From contig CAAFTU010000043.1 in NCBI GenBank assembly GCA_900766005.1, positions 1-23,177 of the forward strand: DNA of 23,177 bases, given 5' to 3'. How positions within the stretch are numbered: the stretch's first letter is position 1; every line of letters starts with the position of its first letter. The notes beneath the pieces were generated by a model. It was not told where the DNA came from. It made no database searches and saw only the letters and a program-made list of their open reading frames with translations. Positions 6,851 through 15,029 of the stretch are shown piece after piece. A program made the translations under genes and the position numbers. This DNA is from an uncultured Bacteroides sp. (GTDB lineage Bacteria; Bacteroidota; Bacteroidia; Bacteroidales; Bacteroidaceae).

Positions 6851-8425
6851 ATGGCAAACATTAGTAAATCAGTCAAGCTAGGGGTATTTACCCTCGCTAT
6901 TATGAACGTGACTGCGGTAGTATCCCTGCGCGGGCTGCCTGCTGAAGCCGAATACGGACTGAGTTCGGCATTTTATTATTTATTCGCGGCCATCGTCTTC
7001 CTGATACCTACCTCGTTGGTAGCGGCGGAACTGGCGGCCATGTTCCAGGACAAGCAAGGCGGTGTGTTCCGATGGGTGGGTGAAGCCTACGGAAAGAAAT
7101 TCGGCTTCCTCGCCATCTTCCTGCAATGGGTGGAAAGCACCATCTGGTATCCCACCGTCCTGACTTTCGGAGCCGTGGCACTGGCATTTATCGGCATGAG
7201 TGACACCCATGATATGGCCTTGGCATCCAACCGCTATTACTCACTGGCGGTGGTCTTGATTATCTACTGGCTGGCCACCTTCATTTCGCTGAAAGGCATG
7301 GGCTGGGTAGGCAAAGTGGCCAAAGTAGGCGGTATGGTAGGTACGATCATTCCTGCCGGCCTGCTGATGGTGCTGGCGGTGATTTACCTTGCTTCCGGCG
7401 GACAGAGCCAGATGAACTTTGACGGCAACTTCTTCCCCGACTTCAGCAACTTCGACAACCTGGTACTGGCTTCCAGCATCTTCCTGTTCTATGCCGGTAT
7501 GGAAATGGGCGGTATCCACGTAAAAGACATGGAAAATCCTGCCAAGAACTATCCGAAAGCCGTATTCATCGGTGCGGCTATCACCGTGATCATCTTCGTG
7601 CTCGGCACCTTCGCACTGGGGATCATCATTCCCGAAAAGGACATCAACCTGACACAGAGTCTGCTGGTAGGCTTTGATAATTACTTCAAGTATGTCCATG
7701 CTTCGTGGTTGTCGCCTATCATCGCCGTGGCTTTGGCATTCGGTGTGCTGGCAGGCGTGTTGACCTGGGTGGCAGGTCCGTCCAAAGGTATCTTCGCAGT
7801 GGGCAAAGCAGGTTATCTGCCTCCCTTCTTCCAGAAGACCAACGCCAACGGCGTACAGAAAAACATTCTGCTGATCCAAGGCCTTGCCGTAACCTTGCTC
7901 AGCCTGCTGTTCGTTGTGATGCCTTCCGTACAGAGTTTCTACCAAATCCTGTCACAGCTCACCGTATTGCTTTACCTCATCATGTATCTGCTGATGTTCA
8001 GCGGCGCCATCTATCTGCGTTACAATATGAAAAAGGCCCCGCGCCCGTTCCGCATCGGCAGCAAAGGCAACGGACTGATGTGGCTCATCGGCGGTCTGGG
8101 TTTCTGCGGTTCGCTGCTGGCATTCGTGCTCAGCTTCATTCCGCCCAGCCAGATTGCGGTAGGCAGCAACACCGTATGGTTTGCCGTTTTGATTATCGGC
8201 TGCGTCGTGGTAGTCGCTGCTCCGTTCATAATCTATGCATCGCGCAAACCGTCATGGGTAGACAAGGATACACAGTTCGAACCGTTCCACTGGGAAGAAC
8301 AGGCCACAACGGCACAGACAGCGGCTCCGGTTTCCGGCGCGGCTAAAAGTTCCGCTTCAAGCGCCTCTACAAACGCCGCCGGACCGGCCTCTCAAAGTAC
8401 CCCGTCTCCGGAGCAACACAAATAA
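6851..8425 (+). CDS. gadC: Glutamate/GABA antiporter GadC
   Basis: Inner-membrane APC-superfamily exchanger that imports glutamate and exports GABA, completing the GAD proton-consuming cycle. It is 524 aa with about twelve hydrophobic segments. The N-terminal family signature SVKLGVFTLAIMNVTAVVSLRGLP and the middle GMEMGGIHVKDMENPAKNYPKA motif (216-237) identify the glutamate:GABA antiporter branch. The last 60 residues (about 463-524) are a cytoplasmic tail; after FHWEE it becomes an Ala/Ser/Thr/Pro-rich low-complexity stretch. In E. coli GadC a C-plug closes the pore at neutral pH, and this tail is in the same place, but its sequence is different. The start at 6851 gives the full first helix. 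It is divergent from the channel gene and followed by a strong terminator, so it is probably transcribed alone. Confidence 0.95.
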   Translation: MANISKSVKLGVFTLAIMNVTAVVSLRGLPAEAEYGLSSAFYYLFAAIVFLIPTSLVAAELAAMFQDKQGGVFRWVGEAYGKKFGFLAIFLQWVESTIWYPTVLTFGAVALAFIGMSDTHDMALASNRYYSLAVVLIIYWLATFISLKGMGWVGKVAKVGGMVGTIIPAGLLMVLAVIYLASGGQSQMNFDGNFFPDFSNFDNLVLASSIFLFYAGMEMGGIHVKDMENPAKNYPKAVFIGAAITVIIFVLGTFALGIIIPEKDINLTQSLLVGFDNYFKYVHASWLSPIIAVALAFGVLAGVLTWVAGPSKGIFAVGKAGYLPPFFQKTNANGVQKNILLIQGLAVTLLSLLFVVMPSVQSFYQILSQLTVLLYLIMYLLMFSGAIYLRYNMKKAPRPFRIGSKGNGLMWLIGGLGFCGSLLAFVLSFIPPSQIAVGSNTVWFAVLIIGCVVVVAAPFIIYASRKPSWVDKDTQFEPFHWEEQATTAQTAAPVSGAAKSSASSASTNAAGPASQSTPSPEQHK

Positions 8426-8463
8426 CCCCCGCTGACGGGTTGGCCCATTCCTTTTTATCACAG

Positions 8464-8525
8464 GCAATTCCGGTTCCTTGAAAAGCAAGAAGCATGTTTT
8501 TCAAGAAGCCGGAATTGCTGTTTTC
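8464..8525 (+). terminator. Long-stem terminator after gadC
   Basis: GCAATTCCGG (8464-8473) pairs perfectly with CCGGAATTGC (8509-8518). Inside, CTTGAAAA (8477-8484) pairs with TTTTCAAG (8498-8505). A short T-run (TGTTTT) follows. It lies 38 bases after the gadC stop. Confidence 0.8.
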
Positions 8526-8602
8526 CACCAACCGGGATGGTTATTTCCCTCTCTCTTCCAATAATTTCCTGTAAATCATAGCCGGAATTAAAGAAACATT
8601 CC

Positions 8603-8610
8603 TATCTTTG
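8603..8610 (+). promoter_or_regulatory. -7 box upstream of the histidine kinase
   Basis: TATCTTTG matches the Bacteroidetes -7 consensus and lies 31 bases before the start codon at 8642. No clear TTTG was found at the expected -33 position, so the promoter may be weak or activator dependent. Confidence 0.5.
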
Positions 8611-8641
8611 TCCCCCGGTTCACTTAATAATCACGTTTGAC

Positions 8642-10915
8642 ATGAAGCATAAGGCCTTTTTCATTTTTATGACAGCCCTTCTTATAGGGAGTCCGCTTTA
8701 TGCACAAAAATATAAAATAGCCCTTATCCATTCCTACCAGGAAGGGTACAGCGGTGCCGGCATTGTAAACAAACTGTTTGTCAAAGGACTGAAAGACCAG
8801 CAAATAGACTTCCAGCTGCGCACCTTTTATCTGGATTGCGAGAAATACGAATCCGTAGAAGAAGAGCGACGGATTTCCGAGTTTGCAGATTCCATCCGCT
8901 CATGGGGAGGGGATTTGATTGCCGTGCTCGATGATCAGGCAACCTACTCTGTCATGGCTTGCGGAAACCCGTATGTCAGGCAGGTTCCCGTCGTATTCAG
9001 CGGGGTGAATTATCCCAACCAAGAGTTGCTGGCACAATATCCCAACATTACGGGCTACATAGACAAACCCGATTACCTCACCACCTGCCGGATGATAGAA
9101 CGCATCATGGGCAAAGTCCGCATCCACATCCTGAACGGGCGGACCGTGCTTGACCGCCTTATCTGGAAAGACCTGAGTGAACAATGCAAAGGATCGGAAA
9201 TCACCCTCCACCAATGGAAAAGACAAGAGGCCCGGCCCGACAAGCTGAATATCCCCATCAGTGACAAAGATGATACCGAATATGAATCCCTGTACGAAAA
9301 GCTGAACGAATACAACCAATTGGACTCCACCGTCGTAGTCCGCCTGTCCAGTGATTCCGTAGCTGCCCGCGACCTGATGTGGCTGTCCAGCGGAGTCTTC
9401 CAATACTCCCTGTTCCTGTATACCAAACGGGACTATACCACCCTGCGCATCGGCAGCCTGTTCGACAATCCCGGATTCGAAACCATCAACGAAGGATTCG
9501 GGATAAAGGAATACATGCTGGGAGGTTATTTCGCCCCCATCGAAACACAGCTAAGCGACATGACCGCCGGCATCAAAGAAAGACTGCAAGGAAAGATACC
9601 CGTCCCGGCGGTAAAACAAATCGCCAAACAGTACCTGGTCAACTGGCAGGCCATGAAGAGATACCAGATCCCCCTTGAAAGCATTCCACCGGAATATACC
9701 ATCATGTACAGGCCGTGGAGGGAAAAATACGCAACCCCCATCCTGATTCTTGAAAGCCTCCTGGTCTTCACACTCCTTTTGGGGATAGCCTACCTTATTT
9801 ATATCTATACACTGGAAAAAGGACGCAAAAAAGAAGCCTTGCGCAACCTCAGGTTCGAACACGAAGCATTAACGCTTGCACTGGAAGGAGGGAATACCTA
9901 CGCGTGGTGTTTCGACGGAAAGACCGCCGTGCTCGACCAAGCTTTCTGCGAACTGACCAACCGTTCCCAAAACCTGTTGGGAATAGAGGAAATAGCCCAT
10001 TATGTACACCCCGACGAACAAGCCCGGTTCAGAAAAAACGTATCCAACATACTATACCGGCAACGAAGAACAGCCCAATACCGTTGCCAATTCAACGACA
10101 CCGGTTACCAATGGTGGGAATTCAGATACAGCGTGTTGCAGAATAATGAACAAAATCCTATCATCACCGGACTTCTGGTAAACATTCAGGAGATCAAAGA
10201 CAAGGAAGAAGAACTGATACGCGCCCGCAAACTGGCGGAACAGGCGGAACTGAAACAATCCTTCCTGGCCAACATGAGCCATGAAATCCGTACTCCGCTT
10301 AATGCCATCGTGGGATTCTCCAACCTGCTCACTACCGAGAAAAACATCTCGGAAGAAGAGAAAAAAGAGTTTGCCTCCATCATAGACAACAATACCAGAC
10401 TCTTGTTGAAGCTGGTCAATGATGTGCTGGAACTATCCCGTATAGAATCCGGCAATATGTCCTTTCATTGCGAGGATTGCAGCGCGCATCATTTCGCCGA
10501 AACGGTCTATCAGACCCATCAGGTAATTATTCTCCCTCCAGTGGAATTCATCAAAGAATTTCCCGACGAGGATGTGACCATACACATAGACCGTATGCGC
10601 CTCACCCAAGTCATCACCAACTTTTTGGGAAACGCCAAGAAGTTCACCTCCCAAGGACACATCAAACTGGGTTATTTCTGCGACAAAGAGAAAAAGGAAA
10701 TCCATTTCTTCGTAGAAGATACCGGTGCGGGAATCCCTAAAGAAGAATTACAAATGATATTCGAGCGGTTCTACAAGCGGAATGAGTTTGTACAGGGGGT
10801 AGGGCTGGGACTCGCCATCAGCAAGGTCATTGTAGAAAAAATGAACGGACACATCGATGTGCAATCCGAGGTGAACAAGGGCAGCCGTTTCACCGCCGTA
10901 CTGCCCTATCTGTAA
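8642..10915 (+). CDS. Orphan membrane sensor histidine kinase with binding-protein-like sensor domain
   Basis: 757 aa. A cleavable-looking signal (MKHKAFFIFMTALLIGSPLYAQ) is followed by a periplasmic domain (about 23-360) resembling ABC-type substrate-binding proteins: KIALIHSYQEGY, LIAVLDDQATYSV, PVVFSGVNYP and ITGYIDKPDY give the alternating alpha/beta pattern. One membrane helix follows (about 365-390), then a PAS-like domain (about 403-518) and a coiled linker. The HisKA box is FLANMSHEIRTPLNAIVGFS with phospho-acceptor His547. The ATPase domain has the N-box (Asn660, Asn664), EDTGAGIP (692-699), FERFYK and GVGLGLAI (719-726), so it looks catalytically complete. There is no receiver domain, and no response regulator gene is nearby, so its partner is elsewhere. 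The ligand is unknown; control of the adjacent acid-resistance genes is only a positional guess. Its stop is 2 bases from the convergent nhaA stop. Confidence 0.92.
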   Translation: MKHKAFFIFMTALLIGSPLYAQKYKIALIHSYQEGYSGAGIVNKLFVKGLKDQQIDFQLRTFYLDCEKYESVEEERRISEFADSIRSWGGDLIAVLDDQATYSVMACGNPYVRQVPVVFSGVNYPNQELLAQYPNITGYIDKPDYLTTCRMIERIMGKVRIHILNGRTVLDRLIWKDLSEQCKGSEITLHQWKRQEARPDKLNIPISDKDDTEYESLYEKLNEYNQLDSTVVVRLSSDSVAARDLMWLSSGVFQYSLFLYTKRDYTTLRIGSLFDNPGFETINEGFGIKEYMLGGYFAPIETQLSDMTAGIKERLQGKIPVPAVKQIAKQYLVNWQAMKRYQIPLESIPPEYTIMYRPWREKYATPILILESLLVFTLLLGIAYLIYIYTLEKGRKKEALRNLRFEHEALTLALEGGNTYAWCFDGKTAVLDQAFCELTNRSQNLLGIEEIAHYVHPDEQARFRKNVSNILYRQRRTAQYRCQFNDTGYQWWEFRYSVLQNNEQNPIITGLLVNIQEIKDKEEELIRARKLAEQAELKQSFLANMSHEIRTPLNAIVGFSNLLTTEKNISEEEKKEFASIIDNNTRLLLKLVNDVLELSRIESGNMSFHCEDCSAHHFAETVYQTHQVIILPPVEFIKEFPDEDVTIHIDRMRLTQVITNFLGNAKKFTSQGHIKLGYFCDKEKKEIHFFVEDTGAGIPKEELQMIFERFYKRNEFVQGVGLGLAISKVIVEKMNGHIDVQSEVNKGSRFTAVLPYL

Positions 10916-10917
10916 TT

Positions 10918-12258
10918 TTATTCCTGTGCAGGCTGTTTAGGCAGGGCGAACTGCAAGACCAGATACGCCAGCACACCCGCCAGCACCGTTCCCAGTATGA
11001 CACCCATCTTTGCCTGCGTCAGCAACACCGGCGAATCCCCGAAAGAGAGGTTGGCTATGAACAAAGAAACCGTAAAACCGATACCTCCCAAAAGACAGAT
11101 ACCTGTCAGGTTCACCCAGGTCATGCCTTTCAGCAGTCCGGCGAACCCCATCTTTATCACCAGCCAGGTAAAGAAATAAATGCCGGCAAACTTACCCGCC
11201 AGCAATCCCGCCAGCACCGCCCAGGTAGCCATCCCCACTTCCAGACCGCCATGATCCGCCGTGAGCGAGACACCCGCATTGGCAAAGGCGAACAAGGGAA
11301 GAATAATATAATTCACCATTCCATGCAGACTGTCTTCCAATGACTGCAAGGGAGATATGACACGGTCCGAGGAAGACTCGATGCTTTTCAGCACATTGAT
11401 CTGCATCTTGCTTAACACAACACTTTCCTTGTCACTGGCAGGAAAGACAGCAATGTTCTCGCGGATGCGGTTAATGTACTTACCTATCTTGTAATGAGGA
11501 GTGGCGGGAACCGTGAAGGCTGCGACAACTCCCGCAATGGTAGCGTGGATGCCGCTCTGCAAAAACAGATACCACATAATCACTCCCCAGAAAATATAAA
11601 ACCAACGGTTGCGCACCCGGAAGAAATTCCCGCCGCAAAGTATCAGCAGGATACCCGCCGAAGCAATCAGGTAGTTCACCGACAGATGAGAAGTGTAAAA
11701 AAGGGCGATGACCAGAATGCCGCCGATATCATCGACCACAGCGAAAGCGGTCAGAAAGACTTTCAAGCTCAGCGGAACCCGCTTGCCGAACAGGCTGAGC
11801 ACTCCCAGCGAAAAGGCGATATCCGTAGCCATCGGTATGGCCAGACCACTTTGGGCCGGAGTTCCCGCCGTCATGAAATAATAGATCAGCACCGGAACCA
11901 GCATACCGCCGCACGCCGCCACGATGGGCAAAAGCGCCTGCCGGAAACTGGACAACTCGCCCACCAGTATCTCACGCTTTATCTCCAGCCCCACACTGAA
12001 GAAAAAGACAGCCATCAAAGCATCGTTGATAAAAGTCATCAAGGTCATGTGATGCCCGTTATGACTGAAGAAATTAAATTCTCCTATCTGAAGATGCACC
12101 TCGTAATTCCAAAAGGAGGCATAAATATCCCCCCACGGAGAATTGGCCAGGAACATAGCCAGCAAGACTACCCCCATCAGCAACATCCCTCCATTAATAT
12201 GATAGTGCGCCGCCCGCTGGAAGGAAAAGTTCAAGTTCAGAATTTTCAGTTTTTCCAT
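10918..12258 (-). CDS. nhaA: Na+/H+ antiporter NhaA
   Basis: Inner-membrane electrogenic sodium/proton antiporter used in pH and Na+ homeostasis. Family motifs are clear: NDALMAVFFFSVGLEIKRE, AIPMATDIAFSLGVL (aspartate equivalent to E. coli Asp133), FAVVDDIGGI (the Asp163/Asp164 pair), SGIHATIAGVV, LPLFAFANAGVSL and GGIGFTVSLFI. The protein is longer than E. coli NhaA (388 aa) mainly through an extended hydrophilic loop before the second half (IRENIAVFPASDKESVVLSK...). I chose the ATG at 12258 (MEKLKILNLNF, 446 aa). An upstream in-frame ATG at 12297 would add 13 residues; no Shine-Dalgarno decides between them. It lies downstream of lepA on the same strand, with a hairpin between. Confidence 0.94.
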   Translation of the reverse strand: MEKLKILNLNFSFQRAAHYHINGGMLLMGVVLLAMFLANSPWGDIYASFWNYEVHLQIGEFNFFSHNGHHMTLMTFINDALMAVFFFSVGLEIKREILVGELSSFRQALLPIVAACGGMLVPVLIYYFMTAGTPAQSGLAIPMATDIAFSLGVLSLFGKRVPLSLKVFLTAFAVVDDIGGILVIALFYTSHLSVNYLIASAGILLILCGGNFFRVRNRWFYIFWGVIMWYLFLQSGIHATIAGVVAAFTVPATPHYKIGKYINRIRENIAVFPASDKESVVLSKMQINVLKSIESSSDRVISPLQSLEDSLHGMVNYIILPLFAFANAGVSLTADHGGLEVGMATWAVLAGLLAGKFAGIYFFTWLVIKMGFAGLLKGMTWVNLTGICLLGGIGFTVSLFIANLSFGDSPVLLTQAKMGVILGTVLAGVLAYLVLQFALPKQPAQE

Positions 12259-12305
12259 ATCAATTGAATTTAAGAGTTTGTGATAAATTGCCATCAAAAC
12301 ACAAG

Positions 12306-12347
12306 CCCTTCCTGTTATTGACTTTTTAATTTCAACTAACAGAAAGA
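12306..12347 (-). terminator. Hairpin between lepA and nhaA
   Basis: Read on the minus strand, CTTTCTGTTA(G)TTGA pairs with TCAATAACAGGAAG (one bulge, one wobble) around an A/T-rich loop. It is followed by TTGTGTTTTG. The T-run is weak, so it may terminate lepA partially or act as a leader structure of nhaA. Confidence 0.45.
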
Positions 12348-12389
12348 GCCCGCTTATTGTTTGCTCCCCAGAGCTTGTTTATTCTTGAA

Positions 12390-14171
12390 TTAATCCAGCT
12401 TCAGAACGGCCAGGAACGCCTTTTGCGGTACTTCCACATTACCGATCTGTTTCATTCGTTTCTTACCTCTTTTTTGTTTTTCCAACAATTTACGCTTACG
12501 GCTCACGTCACCGCCATAACACTTCGCGGTCACATCCTTGCGCACCGCCTTGATGGTTTCCCTTGAGATAATCTTCGCCCCGATAGCTGCCTGAATGGCA
12601 ATATCAAACTGCTGGCGCGGAATCAGCTCTTTCAGTTTCTCACACATACGCTTGCCCAGGTTATAGGCATTGTCCACATGTGTCAGGGTAGAAAGCGCAT
12701 CCACCGGCTCACCGTTCAACAAGATATCCAGCTTCACCAGTTTGGAAGGGCGGAAACCCGACTGATGGTAGTCAAAGGAAGCATATCCTTTCGAGATACT
12801 CTTCAGCTTGTCATAAAAGTCAATCACGATTTCACCCAGCGGCATCTTGTAGTGAATCTCCACCCGGTTGCCCGACACATAATTCTGCCGCACCAGTTCG
12901 CCGCGCTTGCCCAGACACAGTGTCATGATAGGGCCGATGTAATCGGTGGCGGTAATGATCGTGGCATCAATGAAAGGTTCCTCGATGTGGTCAATCAGCG
13001 TCGGATCGGGCATACCGCCGGGATTATGCACCTCGTTGGCATGTCCCTGCTTGTCATACACCATGTACGACACGTTGGGCACGGTCGTAATCACATTCAT
13101 ATCAAACTCGCGGTCCAGACGTTCCTGAACAATCTCCATGTGAAGCAATCCCAGAAAACCGCAACGGAATCCGAAGCCCAGAGCCAGTGAGGACTCCGGC
13201 TGGAAAGTCAGCGAGGCATCATTCAGCTGAAGTTTCTCCAGCGAAGCGCGGAGGTTCTCGTAATCTTCCGCCTCGATAGGATAAACCCCGGCAAACACCA
13301 TCGGCTTCACTTCCTCGAATCCGGCAATCGCCTTTTCACACGGACGGGCGATGTGAGTGATGGTATCCCCCACCTTCACCTCGCGCGAGGTCTTGATGCC
13401 CGAAATGATATACCCCACATCTCCTGTGCGCAGTTCCGCACGGGGAATCATATCCATTTTCAGCACACCGATCTCATCTGCATCATACTCCTTGCCGGTA
13501 TTGAAGAATTTCACCTTGTCCCCTTTGCGGATCACACCGTTCTCTATTTTAAAATACGCGATGATTCCACGGAAAGAATTGAATACCGAGTCGAAAATCA
13601 AAGCCTGTAGCGGCGCCTCCTCGTCACCCGTCGGGTGCGGGATACGTTCCACCACCGCCTTCAATATCTCCTCCACACCCATTCCGGTCTTGCCGGAGGC
13701 ACGGATAATATCCTCATGTTTGCAGCCCAGCAGGTCGATGATTTCATCTTCCACCTCATCGGGCATGGCACTCGCCATATCACATTTGTTCAGCACGGGA
13801 ATGATTTCCAGGTCATGCTCCAACGCCATGTACAGATTCGAGATAGTCTGCGCCTGCACTCCCTGCGAAGCGTCCACAATGAGCAGCGCCCCTTCACAGG
13901 CGGCTATGGAACGGGATACCTCGTATGAAAAGTCCACGTGTCCCGGAGTGTCAATCAGATTCAGTACATACTTCTCTCCCCCATACTCGTACTCCATCTG
14001 GATGGCATGGCTCTTGATCGTAATACCTCTCTCCTTTTCCAGGTCCATATCGTCAAGCATCTGCCCTTCGGTTACCTGGATGGTTTTTGTAAACTCCAAC
14101 AAACGGTCGGCCAAGGTCGATTTCCCGTGGTCTATATGTGCTATAATGCAAAAATTACGGATATTCTTCAT
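12390..14171 (-). CDS. lepA: Elongation factor 4 (LepA)
   Basis: Ribosome-associated translational GTPase involved in ribosome function and assembly under stress. At 593 aa it is near the usual 600. The GTP-binding boxes are intact: AHIDHGKST (11-19), ERGITI switch I (47-52), DTPGHVDF (74-81) and NKCD (128-131). The domain after EF-G-like domains II/III/V is the LepA-specific C-terminal domain, recognised by SKLVKLDILLNGEPVDALS, REIxRQQF-like ELIPRQQFDIAIQAAIG and the lysine/arginine-rich RKRKLLEKQKRGKKRMKQIG near the end. The start at 14171 gives the canonical MKNIRNFCIIAHIDHGKST. A promoter lies 50-80 bases upstream, next to the end of hicB. Confidence 0.97.
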   Translation of the reverse strand: MKNIRNFCIIAHIDHGKSTLADRLLEFTKTIQVTEGQMLDDMDLEKERGITIKSHAIQMEYEYGGEKYVLNLIDTPGHVDFSYEVSRSIAACEGALLIVDASQGVQAQTISNLYMALEHDLEIIPVLNKCDMASAMPDEVEDEIIDLLGCKHEDIIRASGKTGMGVEEILKAVVERIPHPTGDEEAPLQALIFDSVFNSFRGIIAYFKIENGVIRKGDKVKFFNTGKEYDADEIGVLKMDMIPRAELRTGDVGYIISGIKTSREVKVGDTITHIARPCEKAIAGFEEVKPMVFAGVYPIEAEDYENLRASLEKLQLNDASLTFQPESSLALGFGFRCGFLGLLHMEIVQERLDREFDMNVITTVPNVSYMVYDKQGHANEVHNPGGMPDPTLIDHIEEPFIDATIITATDYIGPIMTLCLGKRGELVRQNYVSGNRVEIHYKMPLGEIVIDFYDKLKSISKGYASFDYHQSGFRPSKLVKLDILLNGEPVDALSTLTHVDNAYNLGKRMCEKLKELIPRQQFDIAIQAAIGAKIISRETIKAVRKDVTAKCYGGDVSRKRKLLEKQKRGKKRMKQIGNVEVPQKAFLAVLKLD

Positions 14172-14221
14172 CTTTAACAGCTATCTATTTAAAAACAAAC
14201 AAGTTTCTTGCTTTTCGGGCG

Positions 14222-14252
14222 CAAAGATACGCAAAAAGAACAAGATTTTAAA
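14222..14252 (-). promoter_or_regulatory. Promoter of lepA
   Basis: On the minus strand TATCTTTG (plus-strand 14222-14229) is an exact -7 box. TTTA (14249-14252) lies 19 bases upstream of it, one mismatch from the -33 TTTG. The predicted start is about 45 bases before the lepA ATG. Confidence 0.65.
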
Positions 14253-14254
14253 GA

Positions 14255-14647
14255 CTACAATAAATTTATAGCAGACAATTCCCTGCTCAAAGACTGTATG
14301 CCTTTCTGGATCTTTTCCAACTGCCGCCTGCGAGGTTTATGCACTCCGGCTGCATAATGCCACAACTGGCGTTCATTGATTCCGGTAATCCGGCTCAAAG
14401 CAGCCTTGGTGAAGATGCTGCTATAATAGTTGATAAAAGTAGCGGCATCTATCTTAAATTTCAATTCAAACTCTCCCGACAAGACTTCACAAGGATTCGG
14501 ATTATCTTCCAGATACAACTCTATTGCCTCCTTCATGTTATCCTCAATCTCCTTCATGTCATTGCCTACGGTAATAACGGGAGCACCTTCGATATAAGCA
14601 CTCAAGTTCTTTCCTGCGTGTTCTACAATCACTTCCACTGTTTTCAT
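14255..14647 (-). CDS. hicB: HicB-type antitoxin
   Basis: 130 aa antitoxin of the HicAB type II toxin-antitoxin family. The N-terminal half (about 1-68) is a degenerate RNase-H-like HicB domain: VEVIVEHAGKNLSAYIEGAPVITVGND, then the helix EIEDNMKEAIELYLED. The C-terminal half (about 71-118) is a helix-turn-helix (FTKAALSRITGINERQLWHYAAGVHKPR) expected to bind the operator. It lies 39 bases downstream of hicA on the same strand, giving the toxin-first order normal for this family. HicB neutralises HicA by direct binding and represses the operon with it. The palindrome around the hicA promoter is the likely site. Confidence 0.88.
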   Translation of the reverse strand: MKTVEVIVEHAGKNLSAYIEGAPVITVGNDMKEIEDNMKEAIELYLEDNPNPCEVLSGEFELKFKIDAATFINYYSSIFTKAALSRITGINERQLWHYAAGVHKPRRRQLEKIQKGIQSLSRELSAINLL

Positions 14648-14686
14648 ATTGCCTCCTGTCCTAAAATATCAAGAGAACAAGGGGGG

Positions 14687-14875
14687 CTACTTTAACCCCG
14701 CTTGTCTCAGAATGCTGTAATAAGTGCCTTTCTCAACGCCTTTGCTGTTGTGATCCGGTACGATAACAATCATGCCATCCTTCTCAAATTTCATGTGGCT
14801 ACCCTTCTGACTCTTCAATACAAAACCGTTTTCCAGCAACATCGTTACAACGTCTTTCACTGATTTGTAACTCAT
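14687..14875 (-). CDS. hicA: HicA-type mRNA interferase toxin
   Basis: 62 aa toxin with the double-stranded-RNA-binding-like HicA fold, which cleaves mRNA independently of ordinary translation when free of HicB. The family signature is visible: KSVKDVVTMLLENGFVL, then QKGSHMKFEKDG with the catalytic His27 in GSHxxF, then the basic/hydrophobic strand MIVIVPDHNSKGVEKGTYYSILRQAGL. Length and all core motifs match a complete, probably active toxin. The gene is first in the operon, with its start 25 bases downstream of a -7 box. Confidence 0.9.
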   Translation of the reverse strand: MSYKSVKDVVTMLLENGFVLKSQKGSHMKFEKDGMIVIVPDHNSKGVEKGTYYSILRQAGLK

Positions 14876-14899
14876 AACGTTTTGGACTTAATTACCCTG

Positions 14900-14931
14900 C
14901 AAATATAGTAATAATATGAATACTATTCAAA
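14900..14931 (-). promoter_or_regulatory. hicAB promoter
   Basis: On the minus strand TTTG (plus-strand 14928-14931), a 20-base spacer, then TATATTTG (14900-14907) match the Bacteroidetes -33/-7 consensus exactly. The -7 box overlaps the proximal arm of the 18-bp inverted repeat, and the -33 box lies in its spacer. Confidence 0.75.
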
Positions 14932-14955
14932 AAGATGATTCATATTATTACTATA
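14904..14955. promoter_or_regulatory. Perfect 18-bp inverted repeat, likely HicAB operator
   Basis: TATAGTAATAATATGAAT (14904-14921) has its exact complement at 14938-14955, with a 16-base spacer. A nested repeat TGAAT-ACT-ATTCA occupies 14917-14929, so the ATTCA element occurs three times. The arms flank and overlap the hicAB promoter, which suits autorepression by HicB. It is not followed by a T-run, so a terminator is unlikely. Confidence 0.7.
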
Positions 14956-14960
14956 ATACA

Positions 14961-15009
14961 AAAAAAATGCGTTGACAACATACCAAACGATGTGCCAACG
15001 CATTTTTTT
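14961..15009 (-). terminator. Terminator of the winged-helix gene
   Basis: AAAAAAATGCGTTG (14961-14974) pairs with CAACGCATTTTTTT (14996-15009), with ACAT/ATGT pairing inside the loop. On the minus strand it is followed by a long T-run. It lies 20 bases after the stop of the gene at 15030 and separates it from hicA. Confidence 0.85.
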
Positions 15010-15029
15010 ATGAGTTTAAAATCTTCTTC

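Noticed and set aside
8525..8560. AACC/GGTT inverted repeat after the gadC terminator
   Set aside because: Only four base pairs, not distinguishable from chance.
13357..14271. 304-codon plus-strand frame opposite lepA
   Set aside because: Ser-rich shadow of the lepA reading frame; lepA is unmistakable.
14904..14955. Terminator or insertion-sequence ends
   Set aside because: No T-run follows either arm and there is no transposase; the overlap with a consensus promoter favours an operator.
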